From assembly GCA_035041965.1 (NCBI GenBank), contig JAPYMA010000828.1:37709-101708 (forward strand): a DNA stretch of 64,000 bases, written 5' to 3'. The translations under genes and the position numbers were made by a program. Under the pieces are notes generated by a model, which worked only from the letters and a program-made list of their open reading frames with translations, was not told the DNA's origin and made no database searches. Shown here piece by piece: positions 36,955 to 50,375 of the stretch. This DNA is from Anisakis pegreffii. Its lineage: Eukaryota; Nematoda; Chromadorea; Rhabditida; Anisakidae. Numbering within the stretch: the first letter of the stretch is position 1; each line of letters starts with the position of its first letter.

Positions 36955-38190
36955 TCATTGTTCTGGTTCTTTAAGATTTACGATAGTGAATGATTTGCGG
37001 AGAAGCAATACCGTAAAATTTGCACGATTTGATGCAATGGCTATATTGCTCTCGCGATCATAAGGATCCGCATGAGTGACAACTGTCTCGCATTTGCTCT
37101 GGTTTGGGTTGTGGTTGAACGCAGTTCTTCTTGAGTTCTGTCTTCGCAAAATGCATTATTATGACCTCGTTTGCAGTCAAAACATTTAACATTTCTGTTG
37201 CACTCTCTGCAAGATTTCTTTCAGTCTGGCAATTGAGGCTTACGTTTCTTCCTAGTGCGCAATTTTTTCTCGTTTCATATTCCCGGCATTGGTTGTTGTT
37301 GTTGCAAAAAGAGCAGTGGTTGTTCCTGTTTCTCAGATTGTTTGTTGATGCTGAATGACGTGTGTTTGATTGGCGATAAATAGCAGCTGGGAATGTTGAT
37401 GTGTGATTTACTGTTTCGTTAGGTTCTTGTTGATTCATTTTGATATGAATATGCTTGCACTCTACGTTCAACGCATTTCAATGCTTTCAGCTGATTCCCG
37501 TCTAAATACGATGCGCCCTGATGCATTGCGAAAACTATTTACCCTCCAAACGTCACTATTTTCTCTCGTTGAGTACATTTCCGAAGAAACTTTTTTGGGC
37601 AATTTTTCCTCGATCATCATTAAAAGTTGAAAATGATCGGTCTGATCATCTACCGAAAGATTCTCCCGACATTTTTGGAGAACTTTCGAAGCTGAGAGCT
37701 ATTTTCGGTGGTAAATAATTGTTTCAGTAATTGGAAGGTTTTGCCGAACTTGCGTTTCAACATGTGCAGTACTTGAGTGTCTGATATTCTGCGATTGCAC
37801 TTTTGGTTTTACCTTTGAAGAAACTAAACAGCTGTGTCAATTTTTGTGCATCTGACAGCGGTCGACTATGAATGGCAGATTTGAAAACGTCAACGCAAAA
37901 TTCAAACCACTTTATAATATCACCTGAAAATATTGGAAGGTGGACACTGAGTAAAGTGAGCGTTCATTATTGATATGTTGAAGTATTACAGTTGCACTTT
38001 GTGTAAAGAGATATATATTGACTGACCAATCACATGCACTCAGTCAGCTCTTCACTTAATTTGAGCACGGCTTCTTTTGCTCGTTATACCAACCATTTGC
38101 ATCATTAGAGATTCTGTTTCTCCTCGTCATCGGCTTACGCTTCATTCATGTTGAAGTTTAGCAATTAGTTGCTGCCGTTCAACATCTTTT
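36955..38190 (-). pseudogene. BEL/Pao LTR-retrotransposon gag relic (left copy)
   Basis: Mirror of 54405-55640, where the motifs are described in full. It is read on the - strand, with gag N-terminus near 38190 and the gag-pro boundary near 36955. Frameshifts and stops are the same as in the right arm, so the relic decayed before the palindrome formed or has been homogenised since. It is cut off by the (TA)n element at its 3' side. No LTRs were found. Confidence 0.75.
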
Positions 38191-38894
38191 CACGCAAGCG
38201 TGTCTTCTTTGACTTTTACCGATTGCGAACACTGGTTAATAACGCGAGCGTGAAACTTAAATTCAGAGAGCTGTTCTCCTTTGTACAATCGAAGCTGAAG
38301 CAAATGGGATAGTTTTTGCAGTTCGTCTTAAAGTTTGGCCTTAATGCACCGATGAAAGAACGCATTTGTATTGACGCATGCATTGCTGTCATTAGACTGT
38401 AATTACCAAAGTGGTTGAAGACCATCCCGGACTTCAAAATGCACGACCGGCAATCAGTGGATAGTCGATTGTACGCTTGAAAATACAAAATTAGTGCATG
38501 TAGTGAAGGATATTGACTATCGTCTGAGAATATAGAGTAATTGCATGCAGCGAATAATATCAGACTTAATTTATCCGATGCGCCAATTTGGCGTTTTATT
38601 TGAAACAGCACTGATTACAACTTGTATAAAATTGCACATTTGGTTGCTTTATATACTTGCACAAAGAATATCATCACATTAAGAGATTGAATTATGAGTA
38701 TGGTACTGATAACATAAAAGATAACTTACCAGATGTAACACGAAATATCTGAATGCCGATGAAATGGTTAGGATATCTTTTGGCTTCTACCAAATCTCAG
38801 TAATATTCCAATACGTTCAAATGATAAAACATAATGATGGTTAAGTGTCATATTTGTGTGCATATGAAAGTTACTGCATGTTCTCAGCAGTTTA

Positions 38895-39050
38895 TGCCAA
38901 GGTTGGGAACAGGAGGGATTTTTGGCAGGGGGTCCCGCCCCCGTGAGCGGAGGCTGAGGTGGTGGGGGATTGCTTGAAATGGAGACCCGATCATGGATTT
39001 CGCGGGAAGGACCAGGAAGTCAGGGATTCGTGGACCTGACTTTAATTTTC
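38895..39050. mobile_element. Family 1-like GC-rich fragment (left arm)
   Basis: A GC-rich island containing GGGGGTCCCGCCCCCGTGAG and GTCAGGGATTCGTGGACCTG; the latter matches GTCAGGGATTCGGGGACAGG in the 18571 copy. The termini are not recognisable. The mirror is at about 53545-53700. Confidence 0.5.
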
Positions 39051-42000
39051 ATAATGTTTCTCCCAGCTAAAAAACTGAACTCTTCGGAATTGTATTAAAC
39101 GACATCGGTATGACAATCCTACTCTCCAATCCCAAACATTATGGCTTTTGCGTACATTTAATTATCGATCACTGAATATTTTCGAGAATATTACGATTTC
39201 AGTGTTGGTGGAATATTGTTTGTGCGTTTAACAAAGTTTAGTTTGGTGGAATGCTTTCAAAAGTAAAATTCTTGGGAATGAATTCTTTCCTGCAAAACAG
39301 TTTATTCGGAAAGATTTTGCGTCAGGCTGACAAATTTTTTTATGGAAAAAATGAATCTCTGGAAAGTGCGGTTCCCAGCTCCGAAAAATATGTCTTCTGA
39401 TATGAAAACAACCTGTATGAAAAGCTACCGACAAAGAATTGCGTTAAGAGATGAGTGGATCAAATTTCCTGCAGTCGCACACATATTATTGCATTTATTT
39501 TGGAATTTTGTTGGTCTCAACGTCCGAAATCGTGTTTTCTCGATTGGAAACAGCCCATGTAAACGTTCATCGAAGAAATATGCTGTAAGATGGAAACAAC
39601 CACACTGTTCCTTAATAGCCTTATGCAAAAAAACAGTTTGATGCAGTCACCTTTCAGATCGATCTTTTCGGAGCACCACAAAACTTCCGATTTTTCAGAA
39701 AATTGTCGCCGTAATGAACACGTTCTTCTTCACAAAGAGTCTTCTTGCAAGGACTCTATCGAGACATTTAAAAGACTTATGGGAGAACTTGAGGAGTTTT
39801 TGGTGTCAAGACTCATTCCCGTACACCGTATAAAATTGAAATATCTATGGGATTGCTTCCTTCTCGGTTATTCATATGTATCCGAAAAGATTGACAACTA
39901 TGAATTGTGCAGCATTCACTTGGATAGAGTCCATCTGTGTAACAACCGGAAGCTAAGTCCCAGAGATATTATAATATCAAGAGTGGTATGGCGAGTATTA
40001 TGCGTTTGTGGTGTACGTGTATGAGACAAGTGTATAGCTGACATATTATATTTATCTATAGCAAACATTCATGTTATCATTGCAAGTTGTTGTTGAATTA
40101 GCTGTTGTTTTTGAACAGATTGATGTTCGTTATAGGTGTACTTTATACCGTTCCTTCCAAAACCATGGTAAATATGTTCAGTGCAGTTTTTCCTTAAAAA
40201 CAAAAAAAAAAATAACGATCATAAACTCTTTAATCATCATCGAAACGCCCCGTTTACCTCGATATCTTTCGGTCGCATCAGTTTTCTGTGATTCGATCAT
40301 AGACGCGTATTCACAGTCACCAGCACATGCATGTCGTTTCTGACAGGGTGGAACCTTACTCAGTTTGTTCCAGCTTGGTTTTAAACCGAAGCACACTTTT
40401 TCGATGAAAATGAATTATTTTGTCTTTTATTAGTGCAAACTTGCTTCGATAATACTAACTATACAAATTTTTTTATATAATGCAACGCTCATTAATGTGA
40501 GGGATCCAAAAATCAGTTTTCTCCAAAACGTGGGGCACGAGAAATGTGCATTAGTTAACACAGCAAGTTCAAACAGCAGTTTATTCATCACAAGTGAACA
40601 ACAATGGAAACATTCCGGTTACATTTCAGTCCATTGCATAAGGATAGAGATGTGATCGGGTTCCTCTTCCGTGAAAATTTTCGGACTAAGCTTAGGTTGA
40701 TATATCAATCTTTCGGTTTTTGGAAGAAATACGTGCCACTCGGATCTGGTTGCGATTCCATTTTTCTGCCTTACTACGTACCTGCTGTAGCAGAATGAAA
40801 ATTCATAACGGGAATATTTTTTATTAAGCGGTTTTGTGCAAAAGGTGTAATATTAAATGAGAAGATAAGCCTGTGTAACAAAAAACCCACGAAAGTGATG
40901 AAAACTATTTTGTTTAGTGAAACGACCGAATTTACTAGATGAATGTTGCTCATTGAGTCAAACACTACTAAACACTTGTCACGTATCGTCATCTTTCTTC
41001 TCCTGTGCGTAAGCATGCTTCGGAGTGTGAGGAAATATTTCTGATATCTGATTGGAGCTGTTCGAACCGAAGCAGATTTTTGCCTAAGTTTTGATTCGTA
41101 AACTGGAATGTTCGTAAACGGAGGTCCCACTATTTTTAACTTTTTTAGTGGTCAGGATACGATTATCTGATAAGCGATTTTCGTGAGCATAGTTGTGAAT
41201 AGAAATCATCATTGTTTGAGTGTTCTTTGATTTGCTTTCATCATACTTGAACAATTTTAGACGTTCCTAGTGACAGCCACAGGGAATGAGCTGAGACTGC
41301 TAAAAAAAACTGGTATTTAGTGCATGCTAGTTAGCGAGCTTGAGTTTCTATTTCAAAAATATGTCAGCTAAATGAGAAAGTACTTTATATTGTTGTTATT
41401 AACGAGTTGGACAGTCGAAGGCTCGTTGAGTTGGTTGTTTGTCAGATTGAATTGTAACATCAAATTACATGAAGTAGTGGTGGTCAATGAACGATAATAG
41501 TCCGTTCGTGTTTTGTTAGAGGAACAAAGTAATAATGAGTTGAAATTGTTACTGTCATTCTTTCGCTAATATTGCAACGATTTGCTCTGTTCATCTTATT
41601 ACTTTTATTGTATGCAACATTGTTCTCCTCAGCAAACTTAATCGTTTCCCATATAGGAACCTCTGATTTCGTCCAATATGTGCAATGGTTTGATGAATGA
41701 AACAATAAAATGAGCTGTATAATACCATTACTGATGCCGTTTCAATTAGTTCCAAATTATAAGGAAAATTGATCGTGTCATGTAACTGTCACTGTGTTTC
41801 TGTTGATCCATCACATTTCGGGTATTGATCGATCCAAGCACATTATTTTTCGAGTGATTTTTGATGATGATGATGATGAAAGTTGAAGTTTTCACTTGAC
41901 GCAGTGAATTCAAGCGTTTCGGTTATCAGTAACAATATTTTCTTAATGATTTCCATTTACAGAGGGTGTTTCAAATTAACTGAATATATCAAGAAAAACG

Positions 42001-42220
42001 ATCAACACTAAACGTCGCACGCCCTAACTAACAACCATCGATTATGGCAAATGCGTTCTTCAGTGCTGAACTATGAGAATTTGTTCGATTGGTGGTGGCA
42101 GTTCAGCAACTCAACAACGCAGACACTCGATCATCATTCAGCAAACTGATATAATCACTACTGAATTCATTTGATTCTCATTTTCTAATTAATTCTTATT
42201 AACTACTACAATTGTTGCTC

Positions 42221-42409
42221 TTATTCATATTCGCACTGCCACCGTTTAATAGCGTCGTACGTATTATTCGATCGTTTGTCCACTTCATCCCTAATCTCGT
42301 GTTTTCTTCGGAACTCAATTAAACGCCCATCAGCGGCATCAGCCGCCGGCAATGAGAAAATATCTCGCCTGGACAAGCACCGATCAGGTATGTTGGTTGT
42401 GTCTTTCAT
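42221..42409 (-). CDS. Candidate coding exon, unassigned (left copy)
   Basis: An open frame of 62 codons whose second half is strongly charged (GRLIEFRRKHEIRDEVDKRS, ending KRWQCEYE and a stop). Composition and codon use look more protein-like than most of the arm, and a possible acceptor (TTGTCCAG) precedes RDIFSLPAADAAD. No family is known to me. The twin is at 50187-50375. Confidence 0.3.
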   Translation of the reverse strand: MKDTTNIPDRCLSRRDIFSLPAADAADGRLIEFRRKHEIRDEVDKRSNNTYDAIKRWQCEYE

Positions 42410-45400
42410 TCATTGTTTTGGTGTGCTTTATTCTGTATTTTCACGAAAATCACTCGAAAGTACCCATACACTAAGGTCGTTTCTTCTTTTCTTATCTCGT
42501 AAGTCATAATAGTGATTGTAGATATTATCTCTTCATAAGCGTTATCATCAGGCAACCTATGAGAAAGTCATTTTTGTATCGAAAGTCAGGCGAAGTGCAA
42601 TTTTAAAACTTTCGCCTACTTTAATGGTTCATAAGCGAGTGTTGGTTGTTCCGAATAATGATTAATGATTGATCAAGATATAATAAAAAAACACATCTAC
42701 CATCGATTAATCGATACTGCCTTACGCTTCCGACTATATATTTCGCGTTGCGTCAGTCTATGTAGATTAGCGTCGCTTCATTACATCTTTCAATGCGCCT
42801 AATTAAAACCTCATTCACTCATTTACTCAGTGTTGTTTGCCATCATAACAACTGATCAAGTTCTACGCTGAATTCATTGATCTGTCATCATTATTACGAT
42901 ACATCATAATCGTTACTATCATCTCTGTTACTTTTACTATCAATAATTTCATTGTCATCGATATCAGTATTTTTGCCGTCACCATTATTGTTGTTATTAT
43001 TATTGTTATCGTTACTATTGCTATTACTTTTATCACTATTACATCTGATAATAGTTGAGGCAGTACTCAAAGTAATAGTAAAGTAATGTTACATTACTGA
43101 TAGTTTACTAATAAGTGCTATTGATATTTTATTCATGTGGTCATTATTGGCTTCTTTACAGCTTAGTTGTTTTGTTGTGTATCTCGTACGATCGATGATA
43201 TTATTGGAATATTTATGTTGGGGTCGATGCAAGTGATTTAGTTTGTTGTTAGATTTTTAGTGATATCAGAAAGGCTGAACGCTTCCCATGCTTTACTTCA
43301 CTACAAAAGTTCTCGTTCAGATTGCCATACACTTTTCCTTGTTTGCGATTACTCACTAAAGATGCTTTTAATGGTTGATCGTATTGCGTTTTTTTGATAA
43401 TTGCCTTCCACTACGGAGAAGCCATTCACTGCTAGCTAACTAACTCCTTGGACGAACTGATGAAAAAACACTGATTTCAGCGGTATGCTGTATGCATCCC
43501 TAAAGAGTGTACTGAACTCATAGTCAGTTAGATTAATCATGCCATTGCTCTCTTAAATTCATTCCACATTCTCAATCGCACTCGATAGATTCATAAATCT
43601 TCCCTGAAATATTCCGGTAATATTAAAAGGCATTGAATTCGTCACTGAAAGTTTTTCTGGAAGTCTTCTTGCATTCAATAGTGTGTTCCATTTAAGCGCA
43701 TAATTTCCTGAACAACAACTTAAGTTAACAGATCACAATGAGATGGTATGATAAATCGTCTATTGGAAAGCTGAGAATAACTTTTATCATTGGTATTTTT
43801 TTGATTGATTGAAAAGATCATCAAACAATCTTTTGCTTGTTTGACAGACCATCATCATCGAATAAATATTTACAAACAAAATGTGACATGAAAGTAATCA
43901 CAATTCAATTTTTTCACAACGGATTTTACCATAAAGTATTTTGGAAAATCGAACGAACCGAACACAATCCGTCCAACTTCCTGTACGCACCCAGAATTCC
44001 TTTTTTTTTCACGTTTGACCGAGTTGAAAACTTCGCATCATCCGCGTACACAATAAAACATTCCTGATTGAATGTTAGTTTTTTGAGCGTGTTTTACGCA
44101 GCGTTTGCTGCGATTCATCTACATCTGATGCGTTCGTTTTCCCTTTCATTTTGGAAACCAGCTCCAATCACGAATGTTATCAGATTATGTCTTTTTCTTT
44201 TCGAAAGTGCAATTCAGATGGCACATCATACGTTTATTGCTTAGAGTATCAGTGTCTATCCCGGACAACCTTTATTATTATTGAATGCACTTTGTAGAAA
44301 GGCCAAACGAACGTAGGAGAAAATCATCCATCAAATCTTTCACAACGTTTCCACTTCATGTTTCACTTCAGATTTGATTGCCTTATGCATAACTAATATG
44401 TCATCAAAACCTGAAACAACGAAACAAAGTGAAAGTTTACTTTTGAATTGATATTTCATCGAACTAGAATAATGATAAAACCAGTACTGATAGTAATATG
44501 ATATTGTCAATCATGTTGCAGTAACAGGATTACAATTACGGTTATAAAGCTGATAACAGCAATTCTCATCACCATGACAGAAATATTAGTTATGATGAGA
44601 TGAGAACCCCAGCGACCCCTTTCAAACGATACCCATAACTATTTGATTTCGAGCTTTGCTTGCCTACATACGTCAAAATTTCAGCATTGTATTCACTCTT
44701 TACGTGCTAAGCTACATTAAATTTGTATTTGCTATATGATCAGCTTTATTGAAAGGTCAGCTGAATGTTATGGGTTTCGTTAGAACAAAATTAAGTGATA
44801 TGGTTAAGGAATCATCTATTGATAATGTTATTTGTTTCATTATATAGCGATTTTGGTAGAAAAGAGCACATGAAATGACAGAATTATTCCTCAGTTGAGG
44901 CTTTGTCGTTAGTTAATTATTCGTTGAGAATTGAAGATTCAGAAATTACCTTCGTCGTTATATTTAGGATTGCTGGCTAGCGTGATATTTTTTATAACAA
45001 TATTTCTGCTATGGCCAAGCGTTTGTCTATTTCATTTTTAATATCTTGTTATTTATTAATTTTTCATGTTTGCGATTGCAAATAATATCATTTTTAAACT
45101 TTGTACTTCATCTTTTTGATTGCTTCATGATTAATAATGCTAATGATGTACATTCATCACGCGCTCTTAGAGGGACTTAACAAAAGTTTATGGCAGATTC
45201 ATTGTAAATTCAAATGTCATATGATGACGTCTTTCAAATCACACTCGATTAAAATATCGTGGACTATTTTCAGTTTTAATTCTTATTGACACTAACATTG
45301 TGTCTATCCTAGATCACGTCATCATTATCATGATTTTTGTTGATACTGCATTTTTACATTTATCTGATCATTATATTTCTTCTTCATCAAAAACTCATCT

Positions 45401-45884
45401 CTAGTGATAACTGGTATAAGACGTGAGCATAATTATTATGTTCAAGCCTATGCAAAAGTTGATCTCAATTCCTTAAACGCTCAATTAATAATGCCATTGT
45501 TTTTGCGATTTTGCACCGCTGTCAAATCTGAATTGTTGATTTCAATTGATAGTGAGTATTATTGAGTGAGGTTATTGTTTAGCTAGCTGTGATATATATT
45601 GTGAATAATTCAACTCTATATTCGGCTTCCCTCCGCTCATTTTTGAATTTGTTTTTTTAAGCAAACTTGATCATTTTTGCCGTTTAACGAATTGAGGGAG
45701 CTGTCGTGGATTTAAACTGTTTTTTGCATTATTCCCGTCGCTGTTCGAAAATGGGTAGTACTAACAATAAGTGTTCTTTACTGTTTATTCTTTCAGTGAG
45801 AATTTCCATCCCATCTGTGCCATATTCACTCTCATTTCCTTTCAAATTTCGGTCCAACAAAAATTGCTGAAAGTTTGTTGATGA

Positions 45885-45885
<1 letters not shown>

Positions 45886-45953
<68 letters not shown>
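45886..45953. repeat. (TA)n near the axis, left
   Basis: About 34 TA units, 345 bp left of the palindrome axis and matched by an equally long tract on the right (46643-46710). Confidence 0.95.
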
Positions 45954-45958
<5 letters not shown>

Positions 45959-46271
45959 TTGATGAATCGATGAGTTCGCAAGTGCTTCAACTCATATTTA
46001 CATGTATTCTATTTGGCTGACAGTAGACGTGAACGTAAGTGCTAACAAGTATCTGAATGCACTTAGATTGATGCATGCACAAACACTTGCATACCACCTT
46101 TTCAGTGGAGTCGGACTGATGCACATGATGTGTGCGTGGTGATATATTCATCGAGTCGAGTCGATTCATATTGCTTAAATGCATCAAATAAGACGTCATC
46201 ATTATCAACTGCTACTTCAAGAACGCACTATTCACTACTCGGTGAAGAGTAACGTTTACCTGACTCCTTAT

Positions 46272-46324
46272 CGGACTGTTATAATGTTGATAATATCTGA
46301 TATTTTCAACATTATAACAGTCCG
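46272..46324. other. Palindrome axis, zero spacer
   Basis: Base 46298 is the axis. AATATC (46292-46297) and GATATT (46299-46304) pair directly around it; the next pair (46291/46305, T opposite T) is mismatched; after that, complementarity is continuous as far as checked through both flanking (TA)n tracts. Confidence 0.95.
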
Positions 46325-46637
46325 ATAAGGAGTCAGGTAAACGTTACTCTTCACCGAGTAGTGAATAGTGCGTTCTTGAAGTAGCAGTTGATAATGATGA
46401 CGTCTTATTTGATGCATTTAAGCAATATGAATCGACTCGACTCGATGAATATATCACCACGCACACATCATGTGCATCAGTCCGACTCCACTGAAAAGGT
46501 GGTATGCAAGTGTTTGTGCATGCATCAATCTAAGTGCATTCAGATACTTGTTAGCACTTACGTTCACGTCTACTGTCAGCCAAATAGAATACATGTAAAT
46601 ATGAGTTGAAGCACTTGCGAACTCATCGATTCATCAA

Positions 46638-46642
<5 letters not shown>

Positions 46643-46710
<68 letters not shown>
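46643..46710. repeat. (TA)n near the axis, right
   Basis: Mirror of 45886-45953, with the same length. Confidence 0.95.
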
Positions 46711-46711
<1 letters not shown>

Positions 46712-49700
46712 TCATCAACAAACTTTCAGCAATTTTTGTTGGACCGAAATTTGAAAGGAAATGAGAGTGAATATGGCACAGATGGGATGGAAATTCTCAC
46801 TGAAAGAATAAACAGTAAAGAACACTTATTGTTAGTACTACCCATTTTCGAACAGCGACGGGAATAATGCAAAAAACAGTTTAAATCCACGACAGCTCCC
46901 TCAATTCGTTAAACGGCAAAAATGATCAAGTTTGCTTAAAAAAACAAATTCAAAAATGAGCGGAGGGAAGCCGAATATAGAGTTGAATTATTCACAATAT
47001 ATATCACAGCTAGCTAAACAATAACCTCACTCAATAATACTCACTATCAATTGAAATCAACAATTCAGATTTGACAGCGGTGCAAAATCGCAAAAACAAT
47101 GGCATTATTAATTGAGCGTTTAAGGAATTGAGATCAACTTTTGCATAGGCTTGAACATAATAATTATGCTCACGTCTTATACCAGTTATCACTAGAGATG
47201 AGTTTTTGATGAAGAAGAAATATAATGATCAGATAAATGTAAAAATGCAGTATCAACAAAAATCATGATAATGATGACGTGATCTAGGATAGACACAATG
47301 TTAGTGTCAATAAGAATTAAAACTGAAAATAGTCCACGATATTTTAATCGAGTGTGATTTGAAAGACGTCATCATATGACATTTGAATTTACAATGAATC
47401 TGCCATAAACTTTTGTTAAGTCCCTCTAAGAGCGCGTGATGAATGTACATCATTAGCATTATTAATCATGAAGCAATCAAAAAGATGAAGTACAAAGTTT
47501 AAAAATGATATTATTTGCAATCGCAAACATGAAAAATTAATAAATAACAAGATATTAAAAATGAAATAGACAAACGCTTGGCCATAGCAGAAATATTGTT
47601 ATAAAAAATATCACGCTAGCCAGCAATCCTAAATATAACGACGAAGGTAATTTCTGAATCTTCAATTCTCAACGAATAATTAACTAACGACAAAGCCTCA
47701 ACTGAGGAATAATTCTGTCATTTCATGTGCTCTTTTCTACCAAAATCGCTATATAATGAAACAAATAACATTATCAATAGATGATTCCTTAACCATATCA
47801 CTTAATTTTGTTCTAACGAAACCCATAACATTCAGCTGACCTTTCAATAAAGCTGATCATATAGCAAATACAAATTTAATGTAGCTTAGCACGTAAAGAG
47901 TGAATACAATGCTGAAATTTTGACGTATGTAGGCAAGCAAAGCTCGAAATCAAATAGTTATGGGTATCGTTTGAAAGGGGTCGCTGGGGTTCTCATCTCA
48001 TCATAACTAATATTTCTGTCATGGTGATGAGAATTGCTGTTATCAGCTTTATAACCGTAATTGTAATCCTGTTACTGCAACATGATTGACAATATCATAT
48101 TACTATCAGTACTGGTTTTATCATTATTCTAGTTCGATGAAATATCAATTCAAAAGTAAACTTTCACTTTGTTTCGTTGTTTCAGGTTTTGATGACATAT
48201 TAGTTATGCATAAGGCAATCAAATCTGAAGTGAAACATGAAGTGGAAACGTTGTGAAAGATTTGATGGATGATTTTCTCCTACGTTCGTTTGGCCTTTCT
48301 ACAAAGTGCATTCAATAATAATAAAGGTTGTCCGGGATAGACACTGATACTCTAAGCAATAAACGTATGATGTGCCATCTGAATTGCACTTTCGAAAAGA
48401 AAAAGACATAATCTGATAACATTCGTGATTGGAGCTGGTTTCCAAAATGAAAGGGAAAACGAACGCATCAGATGTAGATGAATCGCAGCAAACGCTGCGT
48501 AAAACACGCTCAAAAAACTAACATTCAATCAGGAATGTTTTATTGTGTACGCGGATGATGCGAAGTTTTCAACTCGGTCAAACGTGAAAAAAAAAGGAAT
48601 TCTGGGTGCGTACAGGAAGTTGGACGGATTGTGTTCGGTTCGTTCGATTTTCCAAAATACTTTATGGTAAAATCCGTTGTGAAAAAATTGAATTGTGATT
48701 ACTTTCATGTCACATTTTGTTTGTAAATATTTATTCGATGATGATGGTCTGTCAAACAAGCAAAAGATTGTTTGATGATCTTTTCAATCAATCAAAAAAA
48801 TACCAATGATAAAAGTTATTCTCAGCTTTCCAATAGACGATTTATCATACCATCTCATTGTGATCTGTTAACTTAAGTTGTTGTTCAGGAAATTATGCGC
48901 TTAAATGGAACACACTATTGAATGCAAGAAGACTTCCAGAAAAACTTTCAGTGACGAATTCAATGCCTTTTAATATTACCGGAATATTTCAGGGAAGATT
49001 TATGAATCTATCGAGTGCGATTGAGAATGTGGAATGAATTTAAGAGAGCAATGGCATGATTAATCTAACTGACTATGAGTTCAGTACACTCTTTAGGGAT
49101 GCATACAGCATACCGCTGAAATCAGTGTTTTTTCATCAGTTCGTCCAAGGAGTTAGTTAGCTAGCAGTGAATGGCTTCTCCGTAGTGGAAGGCAATTATC
49201 AAAAAAACGCAATACGATCAACCATTAAAAGCATCTTTAGTGAGTAATCGCAAACAAGGAAAAGTGTATGGCAATCTGAACGAGAACTTTTGTAGTGAAG
49301 TAAAGCATGGGAAGCGTTCAGCCTTTCTGATATCACTAAAAATCTAACAACAAACTAAATCACTTGCATCGACCCCAACATAAATATTCCAATAATATCA
49401 TCGATCGTACGAGATACACAACAAAACAACTAAGCTGTAAAGAAGCCAATAATGACCACATGAATAAAATATCAATAGCACTTATTAGTAAACTATCAGT
49501 AATGTAACATTACTTTACTATTACTTTGAGTACTGCCTCAACTATTATCAGATGTAATAGTGATAAAAGTAATAGCAATAGTAACGATAACAATAATAAT
49601 AACAACAATAATGGTGACGGCAAAAATACTGATATCGATGACAATGAAATTATTGATAGTAAAAGTAACAGAGATGATAGTAACGATTATGATGTATCGT

Positions 49701-50186
49701 AATAATGATGACAGATCAATGAATTCAGCGTAGAACTTGATCAGTTGTTATGATGGCAAACAACACTGAGTAAATGAGTGAATGAGGTTTTAATTAGGCG
49801 CATTGAAAGATGTAATGAAGCGACGCTAATCTACATAGACTGACGCAACGCGAAATATATAGTCGGAAGCGTAAGGCAGTATCGATTAATCGATGGTAGA
49901 TGTGTTTTTTTATTATATCTTGATCAATCATTAATCATTATTCGGAACAACCAACACTCGCTTATGAACCATTAAAGTAGGCGAAAGTTTTAAAATTGCA
50001 CTTCGCCTGACTTTCGATACAAAAATGACTTTCTCATAGGTTGCCTGATGATAACGCTTATGAAGAGATAATATCTACAATCACTATTATGACTTACGAG
50101 ATAAGAAAAGAAGAAACGACCTTAGTGTATGGGTACTTTCGAGTGATTTTCGTGAAAATACAGAATAAAGCACACCAAAACAATGA

Positions 50187-50375
50187 ATGAAAGACACAAC
50201 CAACATACCTGATCGGTGCTTGTCCAGGCGAGATATTTTCTCATTGCCGGCGGCTGATGCCGCTGATGGGCGTTTAATTGAGTTCCGAAGAAAACACGAG
50301 ATTAGGGATGAAGTGGACAAACGATCGAATAATACGTACGACGCTATTAAACGGTGGCAGTGCGAATATGAATAA
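50187..50375 (+). CDS. Candidate coding exon, unassigned (right copy)
   Basis: Twin of 42221-42409, identical in translation. ATG at 50187, stop after KRWQCEYE. The two copies would be transcribed divergently, away from the axis, as would all + frames of this arm. Confidence 0.3.
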   Translation: MKDTTNIPDRCLSRRDIFSLPAADAADGRLIEFRRKHEIRDEVDKRSNNTYDAIKRWQCEYE

